A DNA stretch of 11,911 nt from Aquimonas sp002352135 (GTDB taxonomy: Bacteria > Pseudomonadota > Gammaproteobacteria > Xanthomonadales > Xanthomonadaceae). Location of the stretch: the NCBI GenBank assembly GCA_035440755.1, contig DAORND010000088.1:1-11911 (forward strand), read 5' to 3'. Numbering within the stretch: position 1 is the first letter of the stretch; each line of letters starts with the position of its first letter. The position numbers and the translations under genes were made by a program. Under the pieces are notes generated by a model, which was given only the letters and a program-made list of their open reading frames with translations, was not told the DNA's origin and searched no databases. Positions 1 through 7,022 of the stretch are shown here, piece by piece.

Positions 1-732
1 GCGGCGGGCGACTTCAGTGCGCGATTGCGCGACGGCACGTCCGATGAGTTGGGGCGATTGGCGGACGACCTCAATCGCATGGCGCTCGATCTGAAAACCT
101 TGGTTGAGGCACGAGCCGAGCTCGCCAGCTTGTCGGCGCGTCAGCAGGTGGCGCGTGATCTGCACGATACGGTAAAGCAGAAAGTGTTCGCCCTTTCGCT
201 GCAACTTGAAGCGGCGCGCAGCAAGGATGCGACGGCGGCGGCGCCATGTCTTGCTGAGGCGCTGAGTCTGGTTGGTGAGGTGCAGACCGAGTTGTCCGAA
301 GTTCTGCTGCAGTTGCGCTCGGAAATCCAGGACCCGCAGGATATCGTGGCGCCGCTGCAGCAGCGTCTGCAGGACTTTTCGCGACGCAGTGGCTGTTCGG
401 TGGGAACCCGCATGCTGGACCATTTGTGGCTCTCTTCGGTCCAGGCAGATGCCCTGCTACGCATCGCCGATGAAGCCGTGGCAAACATCTGGCGCCACGC
501 GCAAGCAAGTCGGGTGACGGTGACGCTCGAGCGTGTGGGAACGCAGGTTTGCCTGCGCATCGTCGACAATGGCCGCGGTCTGCAAGGCGACAACGCTGAA
601 GGGATGGGGCTTTCGAATATGCGAAATCGTGCGGCCGCCCTGTCCAACGGTGACTTGCGGGTGATGCGTGTCGCCGAAGGAGGCACTTGTGTGCAACTGC
701 GTTTTCAAACTGACCCGGAGTCGATCTCATGA
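1..732 (+). CDS. Sensor histidine kinase, NarX/LiaS type (5' end outside window)
   Basis: The frame is open from base 1, so the gene begins upstream and its sensing and membrane parts are not visible. The first ~30 codons look like the end of a HAMP linker (GDFSARL..., DELGRLADDLNRM). A HisKA_3 dimerisation/phosphoacceptor helix follows, with the motif ARDLHDTVKQKVFAL; the phosphorylated His is the codon at 163-165. The HATPase_c domain shows an N box (DEAVANIWRHAQAS, around 469-510), a G1 box (VDNGRGL, around 562-582) and a G2 box (GMGLSNMRNRA). The protein should autophosphorylate and pass phosphate to the response regulator encoded next, whose ATG overlaps this stop (ATGA at 729-732). The family is clear. 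The signal sensed cannot be deduced here, although co-transcription with kynB and kynU suggests something related to tryptophan or kynurenine (inference). Confidence 0.93.
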   Translation, partial: AAGDFSARLRDGTSDELGRLADDLNRMALDLKTLVEARAELASLSARQQVARDLHDTVKQKVFALSLQLEAARSKDATAAAPCLAEALSLVGEVQTELSEVLLQLRSEIQDPQDIVAPLQQRLQDFSRRSGCSVGTRMLDHLWLSSVQADALLRIADEAVANIWRHAQASRVTVTLERVGTQVCLRIVDNGRGLQGDNAEGMGLSNMRNRAAALSNGDLRVMRVAEGGTCVQLRFQTDPESIS

Positions 733-1385
733 GCCTGCGCGTGTTGTTGGTCGATGACCACGCGGTGGTGCGCCAGGGGCTACGTGCTTATCTGGAGTTG
801 CAGGCCGACATCACTGTTTGTGCCGAGGCGGCCGATGCGTCGGCGGCCGTTTCGGCGGCGGCGGAATGGCGACCTGACGTGGCGCTGGTGGATCTGGTCA
901 TGCCCGAGGAAGACGGCGTGTCGGCGACGCGCCGAATCCGTGCCTGCAGTCCGGCGACGGAGGTCCTGGTGCTGACGTCGTGCCTTGATGCCGCGCATGT
1001 CGCGCCTGCCTTCGAGGCCGGTGCGTGCGGCTATACCTTGAAAGAGATCGGTGGTCGCGAATTGCTGGACGGCATCCGTCGGGTGGCGCGCGGCGAGCAG
1101 GTCTTGCATCCGCGCCTGCAGCAGATTGCAAAGGCCATGTCTCCGCGAAAATCCGACTCCGAAAGCACGGCCGATCCGTGTGCCTCGCTCAGCACGCGTG
1201 AGCGTGAGGTATTGCTTCTGCTGGCCGAGGGCTGCAGCAACCTGCAGATCGCCGAGCGCCTGCAGATTGGTGAAAGTACGGTCAAGACACATGTCGGTAA
1301 TGTGCTTGGCAAGCTTGATCTGAGTGACCGCACTCAGGCGGCGATCTGGGCGTGGAAGCATCGATTGGTGGGAAGAACAGGATGA
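729..1385 (+). CDS. Response regulator, NarL/FixJ family (REC + LuxR-type HTH)
   Basis: This is a 218-residue protein of usual length for the family. The N-terminal receiver domain has the acidic pair D9/D10 (LLVDDH), the predicted phosphorylation site D55 (VALVDLVMPEEDG), T83 in VLTS and K105 (GYTLKE). A short linker leads to a GerE/LuxR-type helix-turn-helix at about residues 154-214 (LSTREREVLLLLAEG, then IAERLQIGESTVKTHVGNVL). It is the expected partner of the upstream kinase and should bind DNA as a phosphorylated dimer to control transcription. The start at 729 overlaps the kinase stop and has GGAG eight bases upstream. Its stop overlaps the start of kynB (ATGA at 1382-1385), so all four genes probably share one message. 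Its targets are unknown; this operon and other kynurenine or NAD genes are candidates. Confidence 0.95.
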   Translation: MSLRVLLVDDHAVVRQGLRAYLELQADITVCAEAADASAAVSAAAEWRPDVALVDLVMPEEDGVSATRRIRACSPATEVLVLTSCLDAAHVAPAFEAGACGYTLKEIGGRELLDGIRRVARGEQVLHPRLQQIAKAMSPRKSDSESTADPCASLSTREREVLLLLAEGCSNLQIAERLQIGESTVKTHVGNVLGKLDLSDRTQAAIWAWKHRLVGRTG

Positions 1386-2062
1386 GCAGAACGGTCGTTC
1401 CCAACGCGGATTTCAACGGACCGGCACGCACGCGCCGGCTATGGGATATCTCACCGCCGGTCGACGAACACGCTCCGGTGTTTCCCGGTGATGCGGCCTA
1501 TGCGCAGCGGTGGAACTTCCAGTGGGGCGACCGCTGTCCCGTCAATGTGGCGACGGTCACGCTATCGCCACACGTCGGCGCGCACGCCGATGCGCCGTTG
1601 CACTACGACCCTCAGGGTGAGACCGTTGGAATGCTCGACCTGAATCCGTTTCTCGGTCATTGCCGGGTGATACATGCGATCAGGGACGGTGGCTTGGTCA
1701 CCTGGGAGGACTTGGTCCACGCGTGCGGACAATTGCCACCACGTGTTCTGGTGCGAACCTATCAGCGTCAGCCACAGGCCCAGTTCGATATGGACTTGCC
1801 GGCCTTTGCCGCGGAGACGATCGAGCGACTGGCCGATCTGGGCGTGCAACTGGTGGGCATCGACAGTGCCAGCATTGACCCTGCAGACAGCAAGCAGTTG
1901 CCAAGCCATCAGGCCGTAAGGCGTCGCGGCTTGAGGGTGTTGGAAAATCTCTGTCTCGATGATGTGCCCGAGGGCGACTACGAGTTGATCGCACTGCCAC
2001 TGCGTTGGATGCAAGCCGACGCCTCACCCGTGCGAGCGGTCCTGCGGGAGTGGCGCGGATGA
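1382..2062 (+). CDS. kynB: Kynurenine formamidase (arylformamidase)
   Basis: This enzyme hydrolyses N-formyl-L-kynurenine to L-kynurenine and formate, the second step of tryptophan breakdown by the kynurenine route. The 226-residue product belongs to the cyclase/KynB metal-dependent hydrolase family. The metal-binding motif HVGAHADAPLH gives H64, H68 and D70, with H74 following. Further down, H176 (LPSHQAV) and E188 (VLENLCLDDVPEGDYELIA) match the conserved second half of the site. The C-terminus (LPLRWMQADASPVRAVLR) is typical of bacterial KynB. An in-frame ATG exists at 1352, but I chose 1382: it forms an ATGA overlap with the regulator stop, has GGGAAGA just upstream, and gives a length near the family norm. 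kynU follows with another ATGA overlap. Confidence 0.93.
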   Translation: MSRTVVPNADFNGPARTRRLWDISPPVDEHAPVFPGDAAYAQRWNFQWGDRCPVNVATVTLSPHVGAHADAPLHYDPQGETVGMLDLNPFLGHCRVIHAIRDGGLVTWEDLVHACGQLPPRVLVRTYQRQPQAQFDMDLPAFAAETIERLADLGVQLVGIDSASIDPADSKQLPSHQAVRRRGLRVLENLCLDDVPEGDYELIALPLRWMQADASPVRAVLREWRG

Positions 2063-3333
2063 GCATCACCCGAGAGCACGCCTGCGCGATGGACGCGAAC
2101 GATCCGCTGGCAACGCTGCGCGAGCAGTTCGTGTTACCCGAGGGCGTGATCTATCTGGATGGTAATTCGCTGGGAGCACTTCCCAGGGCAACCGCATCGC
2201 GCGTGCAGTCCGTCATGGCTGATGAATGGGGCCAACAACTGATCGCCAGTTGGAACACGGCAGGCTGGATCGATTTGCCGCGCAGTGTGGGTGATCGGAT
2301 CGCCCGTTTGCTCGGAGTGGGCGCTGGCGAGGTGGTGGTCGCGGATTCCACTTCAGTCAACCTGTTCAAGGTGCTGAGTGCCGCGCTGCGGATTGCCCAG
2401 CATGACTCAAGGCGTCGAGTCATCGTTTCCGAGCGCAGCAACTTCCCCACCGACTTGTACATTGCGCAGTCCTTGGCCCAGCAGTTCGATTGCGAGCTGC
2501 GATTGCTGGATGCGGATACGCTGGCGCAGGGAATCGACAGCGAGGTGGCGGTGGTCATGCTGACCCACGTCAACTACCGCACGGGGGCCATGCACGATAT
2601 GGGTGCGCTGTCGCGCAAAGCCCACGCGGTCGGGGCGCTGACGGTCTGGGACCTCGCCCATAGTGCCGGCGCAGTGCCGCTCGCCTTGAAGGAGGATGCG
2701 GCAGATTTCGCTATCGGCTGCGGTTACAAGTATCTGAATGGCGGTCCAGGCGCGCCAGCCTTCGTGTGGGTCGATCCGCAGTGGGTCGATCAGTTTCAGC
2801 AGCCCCTATCGGGATGGATGGGACATGCCGCACCGTTCGCCTTTGATCCCCAGTACGCGCCAGCGTCGGGCACTTCGCGCTATCTCTGTGGCACGCCCGC
2901 AGTGATCGCCATGGCAGCCCTCGAATGCGGCGTGGAATCAGTACTCGCGGCCGAGACCTACGGCGGGATGGCGGCTATTAGGGCCAAGTCATTGGCGTTG
3001 ACCGAGCTGTTCGCCGAGTGTGTCAGCAAGTTCGCGAAGGGCTACGGCCTCCGCCTTGTCTCGCCTCACGAGGCGAATCGGCGCGGCTCGCAGATATCGC
3101 TTACCTGCGAAGAAGGGGCATACGCCATCGTGCAGGCGCTGATCGCCCGTGGGGTAATCGGCGACTTCCGTGCAGGCGATGGTGTCGCCATGCCTGACAT
3201 TTTGCGCTTCGGATTTGCCCCGCTGTACACGCGCTTTGTCGATGCATGGGACGCGGCAACGCACCTGCATGAGGTTCTACAAAGCGGAAATTGGCGAGAA
3301 GCGCGATTCGCTGCACGGCATGCGGTGACTTGA
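2059..3333 (+). CDS. kynU: Kynureninase
   Basis: This is a PLP-dependent fold-type I hydrolase that cleaves L-kynurenine to anthranilate plus L-alanine, or 3-hydroxykynurenine to 3-hydroxyanthranilate plus alanine. The 424-residue product has the usual length. Visible family signatures are YLDGNSLGALPRAT near residues 32-45, a segment around SERSNFPTDLYI (124-135), WDLAHSAGAVP (197-207, with the cofactor-ring aspartate D198), and the Schiff-base lysine K224 in CGYKYLNGGPGAPAF. The start at 2059 overlaps the kynB stop (ATGA) and has GGGAG at 2046-2050. Upstream in-frame ATG 2005 lies inside kynB, and ATG 2089 has no ribosome site. Together with kynB it gives two consecutive steps. No tryptophan 2,3-dioxygenase (kynA) or kynurenine 3-monooxygenase is visible, so whether the product goes to anthranilate or NAD cannot be told. 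Confidence 0.96.
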   Translation: MSITREHACAMDANDPLATLREQFVLPEGVIYLDGNSLGALPRATASRVQSVMADEWGQQLIASWNTAGWIDLPRSVGDRIARLLGVGAGEVVVADSTSVNLFKVLSAALRIAQHDSRRRVIVSERSNFPTDLYIAQSLAQQFDCELRLLDADTLAQGIDSEVAVVMLTHVNYRTGAMHDMGALSRKAHAVGALTVWDLAHSAGAVPLALKEDAADFAIGCGYKYLNGGPGAPAFVWVDPQWVDQFQQPLSGWMGHAAPFAFDPQYAPASGTSRYLCGTPAVIAMAALECGVESVLAAETYGGMAAIRAKSLALTELFAECVSKFAKGYGLRLVSPHEANRRGSQISLTCEEGAYAIVQALIARGVIGDFRAGDGVAMPDILRFGFAPLYTRFVDAWDAATHLHEVLQSGNWREARFAARHAVT

Positions 3334-3352
3334 GCAAGTCATGCCTGCCGTG
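3314..3352. terminator. Hairpin across the kynU stop, between convergent genes
   Basis: CACGGCA (3314-3320) is complementary to TGCCGTG (3346-3352), and TGACTT (3326-3331) to AAGTCA (3336-3341), around a GAGC loop. A few further pairs are possible between the two stems with one bulge and one mismatch, so the whole segment can fold as a single long hairpin. The kynU stop (3331-3333) lies at the tip. No T run follows on either strand, so this is not a classical intrinsic terminator. It may still stop or protect transcripts between convergent kynU and ppk2. Confidence 0.45.
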
Positions 3353-3374
3353 TGTCAGCGAGGTGATTTCCACA

Positions 3375-4472
3375 CTAGAGCAAGGCGACTTCGTGCTCGC
3401 CACGCTCGTAGACGACATGCGCACGACCGACCAGCAAGGGATCGACACGACCGATGGTTTCGAGGTTCTTGTTGGTATACGGAAGCTTGTGCAGCACGTA
3501 ACGCATCGCGTTGAGTCGGGCGCGCTTCTTGTCGTTTGATTTGATCACCGTCCACGGCGCATCGGCCGTATCGGTGTTCAGGAACATGGCTTCCTTGGCG
3601 CGGGTGTAGTCATCCCATTTGTCGAGTGAAGCCATATCAATCGGCGACAGCTTCCACTGCTTGAGCGGGTGACTTTTGCGCTCCTTGAAGCGCCGTTTCT
3701 GCTCGTCGCGACTGACCGAGAACCAGAATTTGATCAGGTGGATGCCACTGCGAACCAGATTGCGCTCGAACTCGGGTGCCTGGCGCATGAATTCCTGATA
3801 TTCGGCATCCGAGCAAAAGCCCATGACGCGTTCCACGCCTGCGCGGTTGTACCAACTGCGATCCAGCAGGACGATTTCGCCGCGCGTCGGCAGATGTTGC
3901 ACGTAGCGCTGGAAGTACCACTGGCCACGCTCCACTTCGCTGGGCTTTTCCAGCGCCACGACGTGCGCGCCGCGCGGATTGAGGTGTTCCATGAAGCGCT
4001 TGATGGTGCCGCCTTTGCCCGCCGCATCACGACCCTCGAACAGGATCACCACGCGCTGGCCGGTTTCCTTCACCCATGCCTGCAATTTCAGCAGTTCGGT
4101 TTGCAGCAGGTATTTCTGTTTCTCGTAGGCCTTGCGGCTCATCAGATTCTTGTAGGGATAGGCACCATCGCGCCAGCCGGGGGCGAGTTCCATATCGAGC
4201 ACGGCACGGTCCTTCGGCTCGTCGCCATGGGTCTCGCGCTCCAGCAATTGCTCCAACAGGCGACGACGATCTTCCGGTGACTTGCCATCCAGCAAGGAAG
4301 CAATGGTGGCGAGTTCGGTTTCCAGCGCGCCTTCCTCGTCGGCCTGCGTTTCGTAGGCACGGATTGCCTTGGCGCTGAGCTGCGGAGGCACATCGCCGCG
4401 CGATGTCGGCCGTGCGGCATTGGGCAATGAAGTGACTGTCGCTTGCTTGCGTTCGCGCTTGCCGTCGGCCAC
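3375..4472 (-). CDS. ppk2: Polyphosphate kinase 2, class I type
   Basis: PPK2 enzymes move phosphate between polyphosphate and nucleoside diphosphates, making GTP or ATP from polyP. The 365-residue product is close in length to single-domain class I enzymes such as the Pseudomonas PA0141 type. The Walker A motif FEGRDAAGKGG is at residues 145-155 and the Walker B/lid region VLLDRSWYNRAGVERVMGF at 201-219. Other conserved stretches are YVQHLPTRGEI and KFWFSVSRDEQKRRF. The first ~90 residues are a charged, probably partly helical extension. The start is GTG at 4472, supported by a strong ribosome site TAAGGAG five bases upstream (4478-4484 on the + strand). The TAG stop is at 3375-3377. yigZ ends 115 bp upstream on the same strand, so ppk2 may be read from the xseA-yigZ message or from its own promoter, which I could not identify. 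Confidence 0.95.
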   Translation of the reverse strand: MADGKRERKQATVTSLPNAARPTSRGDVPPQLSAKAIRAYETQADEEGALETELATIASLLDGKSPEDRRRLLEQLLERETHGDEPKDRAVLDMELAPGWRDGAYPYKNLMSRKAYEKQKYLLQTELLKLQAWVKETGQRVVILFEGRDAAGKGGTIKRFMEHLNPRGAHVVALEKPSEVERGQWYFQRYVQHLPTRGEIVLLDRSWYNRAGVERVMGFCSDAEYQEFMRQAPEFERNLVRSGIHLIKFWFSVSRDEQKRRFKERKSHPLKQWKLSPIDMASLDKWDDYTRAKEAMFLNTDTADAPWTVIKSNDKKRARLNAMRYVLHKLPYTNKNLETIGRVDPLLVGRAHVVYERGEHEVALL

Positions 4473-4477
4473 GGAAT

Positions 4478-4484
4478 CTCCTTA
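4478..4484 (-). promoter_or_regulatory. Strong ribosome binding site fixing the ppk2 GTG start
   Basis: Read on the minus strand this is TAAGGAG, followed by ATTCC and the GTG start at 4472. It is a near-perfect Shine-Dalgarno sequence at suitable spacing, and it decides in favour of the non-ATG start. Confidence 0.75.
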
Positions 4485-4587
4485 GTCGAATGTGGATGCG
4501 CCTATTCAGCGCCGATTGGCGATGTGTCGGTTTGATGACGGTCAAAAGTCCTGCAACATCAGGGCCACACTGCGGTGGGCGGCGGTC

Positions 4588-5190
4588 TTAGGTGCCATCC
4601 TCGACGGTCGCGGACAGCACTTCGGTGTGCCCTCGACTGAGATCTCTGACCTGAGCTTGCAGCGCCGCCAGCTGCTCGGGGGGCAAGGCGAACTGCAATA
4701 CAGCGCCTTCCGCATCGAAGCGCTCTCCAGCCTTGACTGCGCCCGCTTGTTGGAGTGCCAGGTGAATTGCGCCGAGATGCTCGAATTTGCAGTGCAAGCG
4801 GTAGTTCCGGCGAACGATGACACTGCGCCGTGCCGCGGTCCGTAAGCATTCGGCAGCCGCACCGCTGTACGCACGCACCAGTCCGCCCGCGCCCAGCTTG
4901 ATGCCACCGAACCAGCGCGTCACCACGGCCATCACGCCATCCAGTCCTTGGCCATCGATGGCCGCAAGAATCGGTCGACCCGCCGTGCCGCCGGGCTCTC
5001 CATCATCGGAGAAACGGTACTGCTGTCCGATTCGATAGGCCCAGCAGTTGTGGGTCGCATCGCGGTCCTGCACGGCCTGCAGGAAGGCTAAAGCCTGATC
5101 CGGCGATTCCACGGGTGCCGCCTGACAACGGAACAGACTCTTCTTCACTTCAAGATCGAAGCAGACCGGTTGCAGTAGCGTTTCACTCAT
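4588..5190 (-). CDS. yigZ: YigZ/IMPACT family protein (UPF0029 + DUF1949)
   Basis: The 200-residue product matches the length of E. coli YigZ. The N-terminal IMPACT/UPF0029 domain carries ATHNCWAYRIG, SDDGEPGGTAGRPIL (61-75) and the signature VVTRWFGGIKLGAGGLVRAY (89-108). Residues ~140-195 form the ferredoxin-like DUF1949 domain. The eukaryotic relative IMPACT inhibits the kinase GCN2. The bacterial role is not firmly known, although translation or RNA-related regulation is usually proposed. The same frame stays open upstream to 5802, but that part lies antisense to xseA and has no protein-like character. ATG 5190 is right because it overlaps the xseA stop (ATGA on the minus strand, 5190-5187), implying translational coupling with xseA. 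The TAA stop is at 4588-4590. Confidence 0.93.
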   Translation of the reverse strand: MSETLLQPVCFDLEVKKSLFRCQAAPVESPDQALAFLQAVQDRDATHNCWAYRIGQQYRFSDDGEPGGTAGRPILAAIDGQGLDGVMAVVTRWFGGIKLGAGGLVRAYSGAAAECLRTAARRSVIVRRNYRLHCKFEHLGAIHLALQQAGAVKAGERFDAEGAVLQFALPPEQLAALQAQVRDLSRGHTEVLSATVEDGT

Positions 5191-6557
5191 GGGCGGCTCG
5201 CGTTTCGCTCGGGCAGCACGGTCACTTCGCCATCTTTGAGTTGCAGCCGGATGCGTGTCGTTGCCGTGATGTGTTGCACCGATGTCAGTAGTGCACCGCT
5301 GTCGCCATCGCGCGCAATGGCATAGCCGCGCTTCAAGGCCGCCAGTGGGCTGAGCGCGGACAAGGTGCGGCCGAGTTGTTGAAGGCGGGTCTGGGGTATA
5401 TGCGTCAGGGCAGTGCCTTGCTGCTGCAGACGCTGCGCCAACGACTGCAGCCTTGCATGCGATGCGCGCAGCGCATCGCACGGGGAGCTCGCCTTGAGGC
5501 GGGTGCCCGTCCATTGCAGGCGCGATGTCTTGCTGCGAATCCCGGTTTCCGCGGCGATGTGCAGACGCGCCTGCAGATGTTGCAGACGCTCGCTGCCGCG
5601 TTGCAGTCGGTGCGCGGGGGCATGCAGGCGGAGCTGTGCGAGCCGCTGGTCCAGTTGCTGGCTCCAGGTGTTCAGCCGCGTTTCGATGCTGCGCTGCAGA
5701 CGGATCTGGCGTTGCTGCAGGCGTTGCGTCAAGTCGCTTTGATCCGGGACCAGCAGTTCGGCGGCAGCCGAGGGTGTGGGCGCGCGCAGGTCGGCCACCC
5801 ATTCGGCGATGCTGCTGTCGGACTCGTGGCCGACGGCGCAGACCAGCGGGGTCGCCAAGGATGCGATCGCACGCGCCAGCGATTCATCATTGAAGGCCCA
5901 CAGGTCTTCCAGTGAGCCGCCGCCGCGGGTCAGCAGCAGGGCGTCGTAACGCCTGCAGGCATCGGCGCGCTGCAGAGCTTCGACAATACGTAGTGGTGCG
6001 TCACGACCTTGCACCGGGATGGGTAGCAAGTCCACTTGGAGCATTGGGAATCGCCGCCGTATGACGCTGATGACGTCATGAATGGCAGCCCCCGCAGGCG
6101 AGGTCAGTACGGCGAGACGCTTAGGCGGGCAGGGGACTGGCTGCTTGGTCGCCAGGTCGAATAGACCCTCGTTTTGCAGTTGCTGGCGAAGCCGCTCGAA
6201 CTCACGCCGCAACGCGCCTTCGCCCGCCAACTCCAGGTGTTCGGCAATGAGCTGGTAGTCCCCTCGCGGTTCGTAGAGTGAGATTCTGCCGCGCGCCACC
6301 ACGTGTTGGCCGTTCTCAGGCGCAAACCCAATTCGACTGGCATGGGCGCGAAACAGTGCGCCACGCACCTGTGCTCGCGGATCCTTGAGTGTGAAATACC
6401 AATGGCCTGAGCTGGCGCGCGTGACGTTGCTGAGCTCACCTTCCACCCAGATCAGACCGAGCGCACTTTCGAGCAGGTCGCGAGCCATCGCGTTCAGGCT
6501 GCTCGGGGTGAGTACCGGACGCGGGTCTGCAGGGGATGAGGGGGCAGTCGGATTCAC
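5187..6557 (-). CDS. xseA: Exodeoxyribonuclease VII large subunit
   Basis: XseA with XseB degrades single-stranded DNA from both ends into oligonucleotides in repair and mutation avoidance. From the GTG at 6557 the protein is 456 residues, equal to the E. coli enzyme. The N-terminal OB fold (~15-110) shows LIWVEGELSNVTRASSGHWY. The catalytic Exonuc_VII_L region follows, with RLAVLTSPAGAAIHDVI (147-163), LLLTRGGGSLEDLWAFND (207-224), AVGHESDSSIAE (241-252) and DLRAPTPSAAAEL (256-268). A long glutamine/leucine-rich coiled coil comes next, then LAALKRGYAIAR near the end. The frame remains open upstream to 7043, but that extension is low-complexity and lacks homology-like features. No ATG lies between it and the conserved domain, so GTG 6557 is the most sensible start, although no good ribosome site precedes it. 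The small subunit gene xseB is not visible here. Confidence 0.95.
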   Translation of the reverse strand: MNPTAPSSPADPRPVLTPSSLNAMARDLLESALGLIWVEGELSNVTRASSGHWYFTLKDPRAQVRGALFRAHASRIGFAPENGQHVVARGRISLYEPRGDYQLIAEHLELAGEGALRREFERLRQQLQNEGLFDLATKQPVPCPPKRLAVLTSPAGAAIHDVISVIRRRFPMLQVDLLPIPVQGRDAPLRIVEALQRADACRRYDALLLTRGGGSLEDLWAFNDESLARAIASLATPLVCAVGHESDSSIAEWVADLRAPTPSAAAELLVPDQSDLTQRLQQRQIRLQRSIETRLNTWSQQLDQRLAQLRLHAPAHRLQRGSERLQHLQARLHIAAETGIRSKTSRLQWTGTRLKASSPCDALRASHARLQSLAQRLQQQGTALTHIPQTRLQQLGRTLSALSPLAALKRGYAIARDGDSGALLTSVQHITATTRIRLQLKDGEVTVLPERNASRP

Positions 6558-7022
6558 AACAATGGGTCGAATTGGGCCTTCGATGCTAACAGTATCAAGC
6601 GCTTTGGGTGTTCTTGGCTCAGCTCGGTTGGGCGGCAGGGAGCTGGATGAAGGCGACGTGTAGCAGGAATAAGGGCGAGGGCGCTCGGCAGCGTTCGTTG
6701 ACGTTCTCGATTGCGTGCCCGAAGGAGTCGCAAGGCGATGCGGTGAGGTATTCGAGGGATTGGTATCGGCGTGCCGTGGGCAAAGTTTGCAAATCGGTAC
6801 TGGTAGGCGACGGTGTGCCTGATACACTCGGATGCGGTTGTCGATTCGTCCGATGTCTGCCTCGCAGGCCGCTAGCCTGCATCTTGCAGAGGTCGCCGAA
6901 GTCGCCACAGCCGACTCGATTCCGGGGGCGAGTCTGTGACGGTGCGTTCTATTGTTCGTTCTTGTGCAGGGAAAGAAACGACGATTTTCGTACCTTGGCA
7001 TGGCAGGTGAGAGAGTCCCGGA
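6558..7022. other. Intergenic region between divergent xseA and the PilZ-like gene, with possible leader hairpins
   Basis: About 465 bp hold no credible gene. The frames open here encode proline-, arginine- and serine-rich non-protein-like sequence. It must contain the promoters of both divergent genes, but I found no convincing -35/-10 pair. TGATACACT at 6820-6828 is a possible -10 region for the right-hand gene without a good -35. Three inverted repeats lie downstream of it: GCAGGC/GCCTGC (6864-6869/6875-6880), the overlapping alternative CTGCA/TGCAG (6877-6881/6885-6889), and GACTCG/CGAGTC (6913-6918/6929-6934), extended by CACA/TGTG across a 3-base bulge. They could form a structured 5' leader. 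No tRNA or known RNA gene is recognised. Confidence 0.5.

Noticed and set aside
4492..4845. Plus-strand frames opposite ppk2, yigZ and xseA (including 3669-4280, 4492-4845 and 5376-5915)
   Set aside because: They are shadows of strongly supported minus-strand genes, a usual effect in GC-rich coding DNA.
5191..5802. N-terminal extension of the yigZ frame to a 404-residue protein
   Set aside because: It lies antisense within xseA, its composition is not protein-like, and ATG 5190 gives the normal YigZ length with an ATGA overlap.
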